Below are positions 7,798 through 14,863 of a stretch of DNA of 20,859 nucleotides, one piece after another (position 1 is the stretch's first letter; each line of letters begins with the position of its first letter). The stretch is taken from positions 1 to 20,859 of the forward strand of contig JAEEXV010000328.1 in assembly GCA_016287975.1 (NCBI GenBank). Direction: 5' to 3'. The position numbers and the translations under genes are program-made. Source of the DNA: Lentisphaeria bacterium (GTDB lineage Bacteria > Verrucomicrobiota > Lentisphaeria > Oligosphaerales > Oligosphaeraceae). The notes under the pieces were generated by a model that saw only the letters and a program-made list of their open reading frames with translations, was not told where the DNA came from and did not search any database.

Positions 7798-7814
7798 CCA
7801 GGTGCAAGGCCTGG
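7793..7814 (-). terminator. Weak candidate terminator of mutS
   Basis: On the minus strand, 18 bp after the mutS stop, CCAGG-CCTTGCA-CCTGG is followed by CTTTT. The 5-bp stem is short and the U-run is four bases, so the call is tentative. Confidence 0.3.
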
Positions 7815-7831
7815 GGAGGCGTCGCGAATAT

Positions 7832-10372
7832 TCAGAACAGTGTGAGTTGTCGGTCGTCGTGGATTTTCTTGAACTTCCGCTTGGTGCTGGCGAGGCGCGG
7901 CTTGTTGGAATCGGGTTCGAACTCGGTGGATTCGAGGTTTTCGAGGACCTGCGCGGCGCGTTCGAGGACGGGCCTGGGGATTCCCGCGAGGCGTGCGACG
8001 TGGATGCCGTAGGACTTGTCGGCGATGCCGGGGAGGATTTTGCGGAGGAACATGATTTCCTCGCCCTGTTCCCGTACGAGGACGTTGTAGTTTTTGACGC
8101 CTGCCTTGGTGGCGGCCAGGTCGGTGAGTTCGTGGTAGTGGGTGGCGAAGAGGGTGCGGGCCTTGGCGCGGGGGGTGTCGTGGAGGAATTCGGCGATGGC
8201 CCAGGCGAGGGAGAGTCCGTCGAAGGTAGAGGTGCCGCGTCCGATTTCGTCGAGGATGACGAGGCTTCTGGGGGTGGCGTGGTTGAGGATGTTGGCGGTC
8301 TCGACCATTTCGACCATGAAGGTGGACTGGCCGCGTGAGAGGTCGTCGGCGGCGCCGACGCGGGTGAAGATGCGGTCGGCGAGGCCGATGGTGGCCTTGG
8401 AGGCGGGGATGAAGGAGCCCGTCTGGGCCATGAGGACGAGGAGGGCGACCTGGCGGATGTAGGTGGACTTGCCTGCCATGTTGGGGCCCGTGATGATGGC
8501 GATCTGGTTTTCGGCGGTGTCGAGGAGGCAGTCGTTGGGGACGAAGGCGGCGCCCTCCATGCGGGCTTCGAGGACGGGGTGGCGGCCGTCGCGGATGTCA
8601 AGGACGGGGTCTTCGGAGATTTCGGGGCGGGTGTAGTTGTATTTGGCGGCGTCCTCGGCGAGGGTGGCGATGCAGTCGATGGCGGCGATGGCGCGGGAGG
8701 TGCGCTGGATGACGGCGAGCTGTCGGGTGACCTCGGCGCGCATCTGGGTGAAGAGTTCGAACTCGAGGGCCTGGCTCTTTTCGTCGGAGCCGAGGACCTT
8801 GTCCTCGATTTCCTTGAGTTCGGAGGTGATGAAGCGTTCGCCGTTGGCGATGGTCTGCTTGCGCATGTACTCCTGCGGGACCTGGTCGAGGAAGCTCTTG
8901 GAGACCTCGATGAAATACCCGAAGACCTTGTTGAAGCGAACCTTCAGGGTCTTGATGCCCGTGCGCTGCTGCTCCTTGAGCTGGTAGTTGGCGATCCATT
9001 CCTTGCCGTCGGTGGAGGCGCGGCGCAGTTCGTCGAGCTGGGCGTTGAAGCCCTCGCGGAACATGCCGCCGTCGTGGACGGCGACGGGGGGCTCGTCGAC
9101 GATGGCGCGCTCGATGAGTCCCGTGAGTTCAGGCATGGGCGCGAGGTCGTCGGCGTGCCTGGCGAGGAGGGCGGCGCTGGTGTTGGAGAGGATGTCCTTG
9201 AGGCCTGGGACGGCCTCGATGCCTCGGCGCAGGACGAGGAGGTCGCGGGCGGAGGCGGAGGAGCCGACGGAGAGCCGGGTGGCGGTGCGTTCGAGGTCGC
9301 GGACGGCGGCGAGGGCGTCGCGCAGTTCGGAGAGGAGGAGGGGGTTGGCGTGGAGGTCCCCGACGGCGTCGAGGCGTGCCTCGATGTCGGCCTTCTTGTT
9401 GAGGGGGCGGAGGAGCCATTCGCGGAGGAGGCGCGCGCCCATGGGGGTGATGGTCTGGTCGAGGACGGCGAGGAGGGTGTTGCCCTTGGTGTCGGCGAAG
9501 ATGGGTTCGACGAGTTCGAGGTTCCGCTGGCTGATTCGGTCGAGGACGAGGCAGTCGTCGGGCTGGTAGGAGGTGAGGGTGGTGAGCTGGGCGGCCTCCT
9601 GCCGGAGGTTGTTGCAGGCGTAGTGGAGGATGGCGCCCGCGGCGGAGATGGCGGGGGCGTATCCTCGGCAGCCGAAGCCGTCGAGGGAGGCGACCTGGAA
9701 GTGCCTGCAGAGGTCGGCGCGGCACATTTCGAGGTCGAAGCGCCAGTCCTCGACGGGGGTCCAGGCGGTGTTGCGGGGGAAGTCGGCGGGGAATCCGCCG
9801 CTGCGCCACTGGTCGAGGAGGGACTGGGGGAGGAGGCATTCGGCGGGGCGGATGCGTCCCAGTTCGACTTCGAGGGGGCCGCCGAGGGTGGTCTCGGTGA
9901 GGCGGAATTCGCCAGTGGTGAGGTCGATGGCGGCGAGGCCCCAGCGCTCCTTCATGGGGTAGAGTGCGGCGAGGTAGTTGCTGCGGCCCGAATCGAGGAG
10001 GCTGTCCTCCATGAGGGTGCCTGGGGTGATGACCTCGGTGATGTCGCGCTTGACGAGGCCCTTGGCGAACTTGGCGTCCTCCATCTGGTCGGCGACGGCG
10101 ACCTTGTAGCCGTGGTCGAGGAGTTTGGCGACGTATTGGCGGAGGGCGCGGTAGGGGATGCCGCAGAGGGGCGCGCCTGCGCGGGAGGTGAGGACGACGT
10201 CCATGAGGGGGGCGGCGGTCTTGGCGTCGTCGAAGAACATCTCGTAGAAGTCGCCCATGCGGAACATGAGCAGGGTGTCGGCGGAGAGGCCGCGCTTCGC
10301 CTCCATGTATTGCCGCATGCCTGGGGTGAGTTCGCCAGTCGGGGAGGAGTTCTTTTTCGGAGGGGTGGGCAT
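7832..10372 (-). CDS. mutS: DNA mismatch repair protein MutS
   Basis: 846 residues, the full length of MutS1. The mismatch-recognition motif GDFYEMF near the N-terminus gives the F-x-E pair (F42, E44). The connector and core follow, with the clamp/lever segment KVRFNKVFGYFIEVSKSF in mid-protein. The ATPase has the Walker A GPNMAGKSTYIRQVALL (K635), Walker B LVILDEIGRGTSTFDG (D708, E709) and the conserved FATHYHELTDL. It binds base mismatches and small loops in duplex DNA and, as an ATP-driven sliding clamp, recruits MutL. All key residues are present, so it should be active. The C-terminus ends in KKIHDDRQLTLF. The ATG at 10372 has no Shine-Dalgarno sequence but gives the normal N-terminus. 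It lies 148 bp after the FAD oxidoreductase gene, with a palindrome in between, so it may have its own promoter. No mutL is visible nearby. Confidence 0.97.
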   Translation of the reverse strand: MPTPPKKNSSPTGELTPGMRQYMEAKRGLSADTLLMFRMGDFYEMFFDDAKTAAPLMDVVLTSRAGAPLCGIPYRALRQYVAKLLDHGYKVAVADQMEDAKFAKGLVKRDITEVITPGTLMEDSLLDSGRSNYLAALYPMKERWGLAAIDLTTGEFRLTETTLGGPLEVELGRIRPAECLLPQSLLDQWRSGGFPADFPRNTAWTPVEDWRFDLEMCRADLCRHFQVASLDGFGCRGYAPAISAAGAILHYACNNLRQEAAQLTTLTSYQPDDCLVLDRISQRNLELVEPIFADTKGNTLLAVLDQTITPMGARLLREWLLRPLNKKADIEARLDAVGDLHANPLLLSELRDALAAVRDLERTATRLSVGSSASARDLLVLRRGIEAVPGLKDILSNTSAALLARHADDLAPMPELTGLIERAIVDEPPVAVHDGGMFREGFNAQLDELRRASTDGKEWIANYQLKEQQRTGIKTLKVRFNKVFGYFIEVSKSFLDQVPQEYMRKQTIANGERFITSELKEIEDKVLGSDEKSQALEFELFTQMRAEVTRQLAVIQRTSRAIAAIDCIATLAEDAAKYNYTRPEISEDPVLDIRDGRHPVLEARMEGAAFVPNDCLLDTAENQIAIITGPNMAGKSTYIRQVALLVLMAQTGSFIPASKATIGLADRIFTRVGAADDLSRGQSTFMVEMVETANILNHATPRSLVILDEIGRGTSTFDGLSLAWAIAEFLHDTPRAKARTLFATHYHELTDLAATKAGVKNYNVLVREQGEEIMFLRKILPGIADKSYGIHVARLAGIPRPVLERAAQVLENLESTEFEPDSNKPRLASTKRKFKKIHDDRQLTLF

Positions 10373-10455
10373 GGTGGGGGGCTTGGGGACGCTGGGGGTC
10401 CGTGGAACGGAGGTTTCGGGGGGGCGGAAGCGGGGGCTGGTTTGCTCTGCGGGGC

Positions 10456-10476
10456 GCCACGGCGGGACGCCGTGGC
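10456..10476. repeat. Perfect 9-bp stem palindrome in the spacer before mutS
   Basis: GCCACGGCG-GGA-CGCCGTGGC forms a 9-bp perfect stem with a 3-nt loop, in the 148-bp gap between the FAD oxidoreductase stop (10521) and the mutS start (10372). The rest of this gap shows no gene. It is a different sequence type from the palindromes at 7627 and 20830. It may be an extragenic palindrome or a transcription stop for the upstream genes. Confidence 0.6.
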
Positions 10477-10520
10477 TACGGCCGCGAACGCCTGGATTTT
10501 CCGGGGCATCCGGGGTTGAT

Positions 10521-11897
10521 TCAGGAGAGAATCTGGTTTGCGGCGAGGATGCCTGAGAGCATGGCGCCGACGATGCCGAGGAGTCCCTGGTCGGTGCCTG
10601 CGATGGTGAGATTGGGGAGGCCGGTTTTGCCGTCGCGGAGTTTGTCGGGGGAGCCGTAGATGGCGCCGTTGGCGTGTCCAGTGAAGCGCTGGATGGTGCG
10701 GGGGGTGAAGCAGTCGAGGAGGGTGGCGCGGGCGGCGAGGCGGGGCCAGCGCGGTGCGATGGCGGCGAGGAGGCGTTGCGCGGCGGCGGTCTTGGCGTCG
10801 GGGTAGTCGGGGGCGGCGGCCCACTCCGCAGTGGTGATGGCGCTGAGTCGGAGGAGGCGGTCAGGGGGTGCGCCCTGGTAGTTGGCGGGGGCGCAGAGGA
10901 GGAGGGAGGCGGGCGGCGCGTCGGCGGTGTCGGGGGCGCGGTAGTCGAATTCGGCCTGGGTGGAGACGAAGGCGATGCAGTCGTCGCAGCCGAGCGCGGC
11001 GGGGGTGTCGTCGAGGGTGAAGATGGCTTCGAGGAAGCGCATCTGTCCAGGGCGGCAGCCGGAGAGCGGCCTGGGGGGCTCGTCGAGGAGGGCGGCGGTC
11101 TCGCGGGCGCCTGCGGTGGAGACGACGTGTGCGGCGGGGTGGCGCTCGCCGCGGTCGTCGATGGCGGCGGCGACGCGCCCGCCTGTGCATTCGAGGCGTC
11201 GGATGCCGTTGCCGAGGCGGAGTTGTCCGCCCGCCTCGGTGAAGCGGCGGACCAGCAGGCCGAGGAAGGGGCGCATGCCGCCTTGCGGACGGGCGAGGCC
11301 CTCCAGCATCACGCTCTGGAACATGGTGGCGTAGTCGCCGAAGGCCATGTCGCCAGGCGTGGGGCAGCCGTAATACATCGCGGGGAAGCGGAGGATGTCG
11401 CGCAGGCGGCGGGAGCGGATGCACTGCGCGAGGACGGCGTTCGCGGTCGTGCCGCCTGCGGTGTCGGCGTAGGCGGTCGCGCGGATGCGCGCGAGGGCCT
11501 CGGCGAGGCCTTCGCGTTCGTCGGGGAAGGCGGCCTCCAGGCGGTGCCGGAAGGCGTCGAAGTCGTTGTCGAAGGGATATTCGGCGTCGGGGAAACGGAT
11601 GCGGGAGTGGCTCTGGGGGCAGAGGCGCAGGTCGTCGCGTCGGAGGCGCAACTGGCGCAGGATGCGGTTGAGGGGCGCATTGCGCTGTTCCGGGGGGGCG
11701 GCGTTGGTGAGGGCGTGGAGGCCTGTGTCGAGGAGGCCGCCAGGCGCGCCGTGGCGGGGATACCACGAGTTGAGGCCGCCTGGGAGGGCATGGCGCTCGA
11801 AGAGCTCCACGCGCCGCCCGAAGTGCGCGAGGCGGATCCCCGCGGCGAGCCCCGCGAGGCCGCCGCCGACGATCACGATGGGCGCCTCCGCGCTCAT
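10521..11897 (-). CDS. FAD-dependent oxidoreductase of the phytoene desaturase (CrtI-like) type
   Basis: 458 residues. The N-terminus IVIVGGGLAGLAAGIRLAHFGRRVELFERHALPGG is a dinucleotide-binding Rossmann motif (G11-x-G13-xx-G16), with E34 expected to bind the ribose of FAD. The C-terminus GLPNLTIAGTDQGLLGIVGAMLSGILAA matches the second FAD-contacting segment of amine oxidase/phytoene desaturase proteins. The middle is less conserved, as usual for substrate domains. The likely reaction is oxidation or desaturation of a hydrophobic substrate, but no carotenoid synthase or other pathway gene is visible, so the substrate is unassigned. Its ATG overlaps the stop of the aminotransferase (ATGA, 11894-11897), indicating translational coupling. 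A longer frame running up to 13064 was rejected because that extension is the antisense-like shadow of the aminotransferase. Confidence 0.85.
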   Translation of the reverse strand: MSAEAPIVIVGGGLAGLAAGIRLAHFGRRVELFERHALPGGLNSWYPRHGAPGGLLDTGLHALTNAAPPEQRNAPLNRILRQLRLRRDDLRLCPQSHSRIRFPDAEYPFDNDFDAFRHRLEAAFPDEREGLAEALARIRATAYADTAGGTTANAVLAQCIRSRRLRDILRFPAMYYGCPTPGDMAFGDYATMFQSVMLEGLARPQGGMRPFLGLLVRRFTEAGGQLRLGNGIRRLECTGGRVAAAIDDRGERHPAAHVVSTAGARETAALLDEPPRPLSGCRPGQMRFLEAIFTLDDTPAALGCDDCIAFVSTQAEFDYRAPDTADAPPASLLLCAPANYQGAPPDRLLRLSAITTAEWAAAPDYPDAKTAAAQRLLAAIAPRWPRLAARATLLDCFTPRTIQRFTGHANGAIYGSPDKLRDGKTGLPNLTIAGTDQGLLGIVGAMLSGILAANQILS

Positions 11898-13111
11898 GCC
11901 CTGGCGGCGGCGATGAAGCCTGCGCGGGCGTTTTCGATGACCTGCTTGTCGACGCAGAGGGCGAGGCGGAAGTAGCCCGCGTAGCCGAAGCCCGAGCCAG
12001 GGACGGCGAGGATGCGCTGGTCGGCGAGTTTCTGGACGAAGGCGACGTCGTCGTCGGTGCGCGGGGCCTTCGGGAAGAAGTAGAAGGTGCCTGCGGGCAT
12101 CTGGAAGTCGATGCCCGCCTCGGTGAGGACGTCGGCCATGATGCGGCGGCGCTCGGCGTAGACGGCGAGCTGGGAGCGCTGGTGCTGGAGCGCCTCCTCG
12201 ATGTCGGCGAGGCCCTGGATGATCAGTTGCTGGCCGATGCAGGGGGCGTTGACATAGCCGAGGATGCGGTTGGTGAGGATGAGGCCCGAGACGAGTTCGG
12301 CGGCGTTTTCGGCGCCCATGGCGGGGTTGACGGCGAGGAAGCCGACGCGCTCGCCCGCGAGGCCGAGGTTCTTGGAGAAGGAGGAGCAGACGATGGAGAA
12401 CTCGTAGTGCGGGAGGACGGAGGGGACGCGCTTGCCGTCGAAGGCGAGGAAGCGGTAGGGCTCGTCGGCGATGAGGAGGATGGGGCGCTCGCGGCCGCGG
12501 CTGGCGTCGCGCAGGATGGCGGCGAGGGCGGCGAGTTCGTCGTCGGTGTAGACGACGCCGGCGGGGTTGTTGGGGCTGTTGATGAGGAGGGCGCGGGTCT
12601 TGGGGGTGATGGCGCCGGCGATGCCGTCGAGGTCGAGCATGAAGGTGCCTGGGCGGGACTTGACGGGCCTGAGGACGCCGCCGTAGTTGCCCGCGTAGGC
12701 GCCGTATTCGACGAAGTATGGGGCGGGGCAGATGACCTCGTCGCCCGGGGCGAGGATGGCGCGGAAGATGCAGTTGAGGCCGCCCGCGGCGCCGACGGTG
12801 ACGATGACGTTGGAGGCGGGCATGGGGGACTGCTGTTCGGCCTCGGTCCATTTGGCGAGGGCGGCGCGGGCGTCGGGATAGCCCGCGTTGGGCATGTATC
12901 CGAGGCCTGCGGGCCTGTCGATCTTGGCGGGGAGGGCGGCGAGGGCGCTGACGATGGCCTTCGGGGGATTGAGGTCGGGGCTTCCGAGGCTGAAGTCGTA
13001 GACGCGGTCGGCGCCGAACTGTTTTTTCATTTCGATGCCCGCCTCGAACATGCGGCGGATCCACGAGGAGCCCTTCTGGGAGGCGAGAATCTGGTCGGAG
13101 ACAAGTTGCAT
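11894..13111 (-). CDS. PLP-dependent aminotransferase, class I/II (aspartate aminotransferase fold)
   Basis: 405 residues with the complete fold type I signature: the SPNNPAG loop at 179-185, the pyridine-N-binding Asp in IADEPY (D216), the Schiff-base lysine in SSFSKNLGLAGERVGF (K247) and the phosphate-binding Arg just after it (R255). The N-terminal VYDFSLGSPDLNPP and GLGYMPNAGYPDAR are typical of bacterial aspartate/aromatic aminotransferase-like enzymes, which transfer an amino group between an amino acid and 2-oxoglutarate or pyruvate. Specificity cannot be read from the sequence. The start at 13111 gives the usual N-terminus but lacks a Shine-Dalgarno sequence. It lies 33 bp after the glycosyltransferase and overlaps the oxidoreductase by 4 bp, so the three probably form one transcript; whether they share a pathway is unknown. 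Confidence 0.93.
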   Translation of the reverse strand: MQLVSDQILASQKGSSWIRRMFEAGIEMKKQFGADRVYDFSLGSPDLNPPKAIVSALAALPAKIDRPAGLGYMPNAGYPDARAALAKWTEAEQQSPMPASNVIVTVGAAGGLNCIFRAILAPGDEVICPAPYFVEYGAYAGNYGGVLRPVKSRPGTFMLDLDGIAGAITPKTRALLINSPNNPAGVVYTDDELAALAAILRDASRGRERPILLIADEPYRFLAFDGKRVPSVLPHYEFSIVCSSFSKNLGLAGERVGFLAVNPAMGAENAAELVSGLILTNRILGYVNAPCIGQQLIIQGLADIEEALQHQRSQLAVYAERRRIMADVLTEAGIDFQMPAGTFYFFPKAPRTDDDVAFVQKLADQRILAVPGSGFGYAGYFRLALCVDKQVIENARAGFIAAARA

Positions 13112-13144
13112 AGTGAATGTCGGGGGATTTGGTGGGTTGGTTTG

Positions 13145-14776
13145 TCAGTGAAGGACGTTTTGCGAGGGCGGCTGGAACGGCGAGGGCTTGTCCCTGCGGC
13201 GGAGCTGCCGCGTGAACTGGCGGTAGACGCGGCGGTAGTTGCTGCCCCGAAGGAAGGGCATGGCCGCGCGGTCGTCGGGGTTCGGGTCGCGCTGGTAGAG
13301 AGTCTCGACGAGTCGGCGGTAGATGTGATGGTCGCCCTGGTTCCTGGCGATGAAGGCGTGGATGAGAAGCAGGGTGTTCTCGGCATGGGGGGCGGGGTAC
13401 TCGCGAAGATGCTGCTCTAATTTCGCGGCGAGGAACTGGAGGTCTTTGAGGCCGCCCTGCCGGATGGCGTCTACGGCGGCGGGCTCCATCTGCTCGTTTT
13501 CATACTGGGCGCGTTCGACGGCCTCGGTGAAGCCGATTTCGAAGGTCTTGACGTTGATGCGGTCGGACTGGCGGATGCATTCGAGCCAGAGGGCGCGGGT
13601 GGAGTCCCAGGCGTGGGCGTGGAGGTGCGCGAAGACAGCCATGACGGCGACGGCGGCGCCGACGACGCACCAGGCGGGGCGGCGGTCGGGGAGGGCGAGG
13701 GCGGCGAGGGCGACGGCGAAGGCGCTGGCGACGTAGTTGTAGCGGTCGCAGTACTGGAAGGCGGTGTATTCCCAGAATCCGAGCACAGGCAGGAGCATGC
13801 CGCCGAGCATCAGGAGGCCGAGGCAGATGGCGGTCCAGGAATGGCGCCGCAGGAAATGCGCGGAGAGGACGAGCGCCAGGAGGAGCAACGGGGCGCCCAG
13901 GAAGAGCAGCCAGTGTTCGGAGGCGGGGCCGACGGTGGGGTAGATGGGGTTGACGCCGTTGGTGGGGACGATGGCGGTGCCGGGGTACCACATCAGGTTG
14001 TGCAGCGGGACCAGCAGGGAATCCACGAAGTGCCCAGGGGTCTTGAGCGCGAGCTGGGACTGGCGCGTGATGTGCGTGACCCAGAGCGTGGCGGCGAGCA
14101 GGAGGAGCGGGACCGCCGCCAGCGGCCAGAGGCGCCGGAGGGCGTCGCGGCGGTCGGGGGCGGTCCAGGCGCGGTGCGCGAGGAAGAGCGCGTAGACGCC
14201 GAAGAGCGGCATTCCGAAGGGCTTGCAGCCCAGGGAGAGCACGCCCGCGAGGGCGGCGAGGGCGCCCCAGAGGGCGCGCGGCCAGGCGCGGGCGGCGTCG
14301 AGGGCCTGGAGGAAGGCGAGGATGGAGGCGAAGACGAAGACGCCGCAGAGGACGTCCTTGCGCTCGACGATCCAGTAGACCGATTCGTTCTTCTGGGGGT
14401 TGACGGCCCAGAGGAGGGCGGCGAGCGTGGAGAGGATCGGCGAGAGGCCAAGATGGCGCAGGATGCAGAAGAGGAGGGCGGTCGAGGCGAGGTGCAGCAG
14501 CAGGTTGTGCAGATGGAAGCCCAGCGGGTTCAGGCCGAAGAGGGCCTTGTCCACCGCCAGCGAGTACATCGGCAGCGGGGTGTACAACTGCCGATAGGGC
14601 TCCCGCGCATAGTACTTGAAGTTCTCCCAGGTCAGTTCCAGGTGCTTGTTGTCGCGGAGGAAGATGCCGTCGTCCCATTGGGTCTGGAAGCCATAGCGCT
14701 GGCCGCGGGCAAAATGGAGGCCGACGGCAAGCAGAAGGCCTAGCAGGCAGAGCAGATGGAGGGTTCGGGAGGACAT
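13145..14776 (-). CDS. Multi-pass GT-C family membrane glycosyltransferase (TMTC/PMT-like)
   Basis: 543 residues with about ten hydrophobic segments from residue 6 to about 390, then a soluble helical tail of about 150 residues. The first extracytoplasmic loop carries TQWDDGIFLRDN (D35, D36), the acidic motif expected in GT-C enzymes. Further TMTC-like signatures are YTPLPMYSLAVDKALFGLNP, VNPQKNESVYWIVERKDVL (126-143) and CDRYNYVASA. Such enzymes move sugars from lipid-phosphate donors to proteins or lipids on the outer face of the membrane. Related proteins usually end in TPR repeats; here the tail is helical but I see no clear TPR consensus. The gene begins 65 bp after gyrA, across the 33-bp duplication. 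The ATG at 14776 has no Shine-Dalgarno sequence. Acceptor and sugar are unknown. Confidence 0.82.
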   Translation of the reverse strand: MSSRTLHLLCLLGLLLAVGLHFARGQRYGFQTQWDDGIFLRDNKHLELTWENFKYYAREPYRQLYTPLPMYSLAVDKALFGLNPLGFHLHNLLLHLASTALLFCILRHLGLSPILSTLAALLWAVNPQKNESVYWIVERKDVLCGVFVFASILAFLQALDAARAWPRALWGALAALAGVLSLGCKPFGMPLFGVYALFLAHRAWTAPDRRDALRRLWPLAAVPLLLLAATLWVTHITRQSQLALKTPGHFVDSLLVPLHNLMWYPGTAIVPTNGVNPIYPTVGPASEHWLLFLGAPLLLLALVLSAHFLRRHSWTAICLGLLMLGGMLLPVLGFWEYTAFQYCDRYNYVASAFAVALAALALPDRRPAWCVVGAAVAVMAVFAHLHAHAWDSTRALWLECIRQSDRINVKTFEIGFTEAVERAQYENEQMEPAAVDAIRQGGLKDLQFLAAKLEQHLREYPAPHAENTLLLIHAFIARNQGDHHIYRRLVETLYQRDPNPDDRAAMPFLRGSNYRRVYRQFTRQLRRRDKPSPFQPPSQNVLH

Positions 14777-14797
14777 GGACGGAAATGGCGGGAAAGC

Positions 14798-14863
14798 GGG
14801 GGCTCCGCCTATTGCGGGCGGGGCGGGATCGGGGGCTCCGCCTATTGCGGGCGGGGCGGGCTC
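14798..14863. repeat. 33-bp tandem duplication covering the gyrA stop codon
   Basis: Two 33-bp units (14798-14830 and 14831-14863) are identical over their first 30 bases, starting GGGGGCTCCGCCTATTGCGG. The second contains the gyrA TAG (14844-14842); the first repeats the same sequence beyond the gene, so PRPQ-stop is followed by AEPPIPPRPQ-stop in the same frame. Confidence 0.85.

Noticed and set aside
7580..7807. 75-codon minus-strand frame between mutS and the MNT gene
   Set aside because: Its sequence consists of the repeat elements read through; no start signal and no protein-like composition.
8579..10519. Plus-strand open frame opposite mutS
   Set aside because: Low-complexity acidic/Gly translation lying over an unmistakable MutS.
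10521..13064. A continuous 847-codon minus-strand frame suggesting a fusion protein
   Set aside because: Its first 389 codons are Arg/Pro-rich shadow sequence of the aminotransferase. The real oxidoreductase starts at 11897 with a Rossmann motif.
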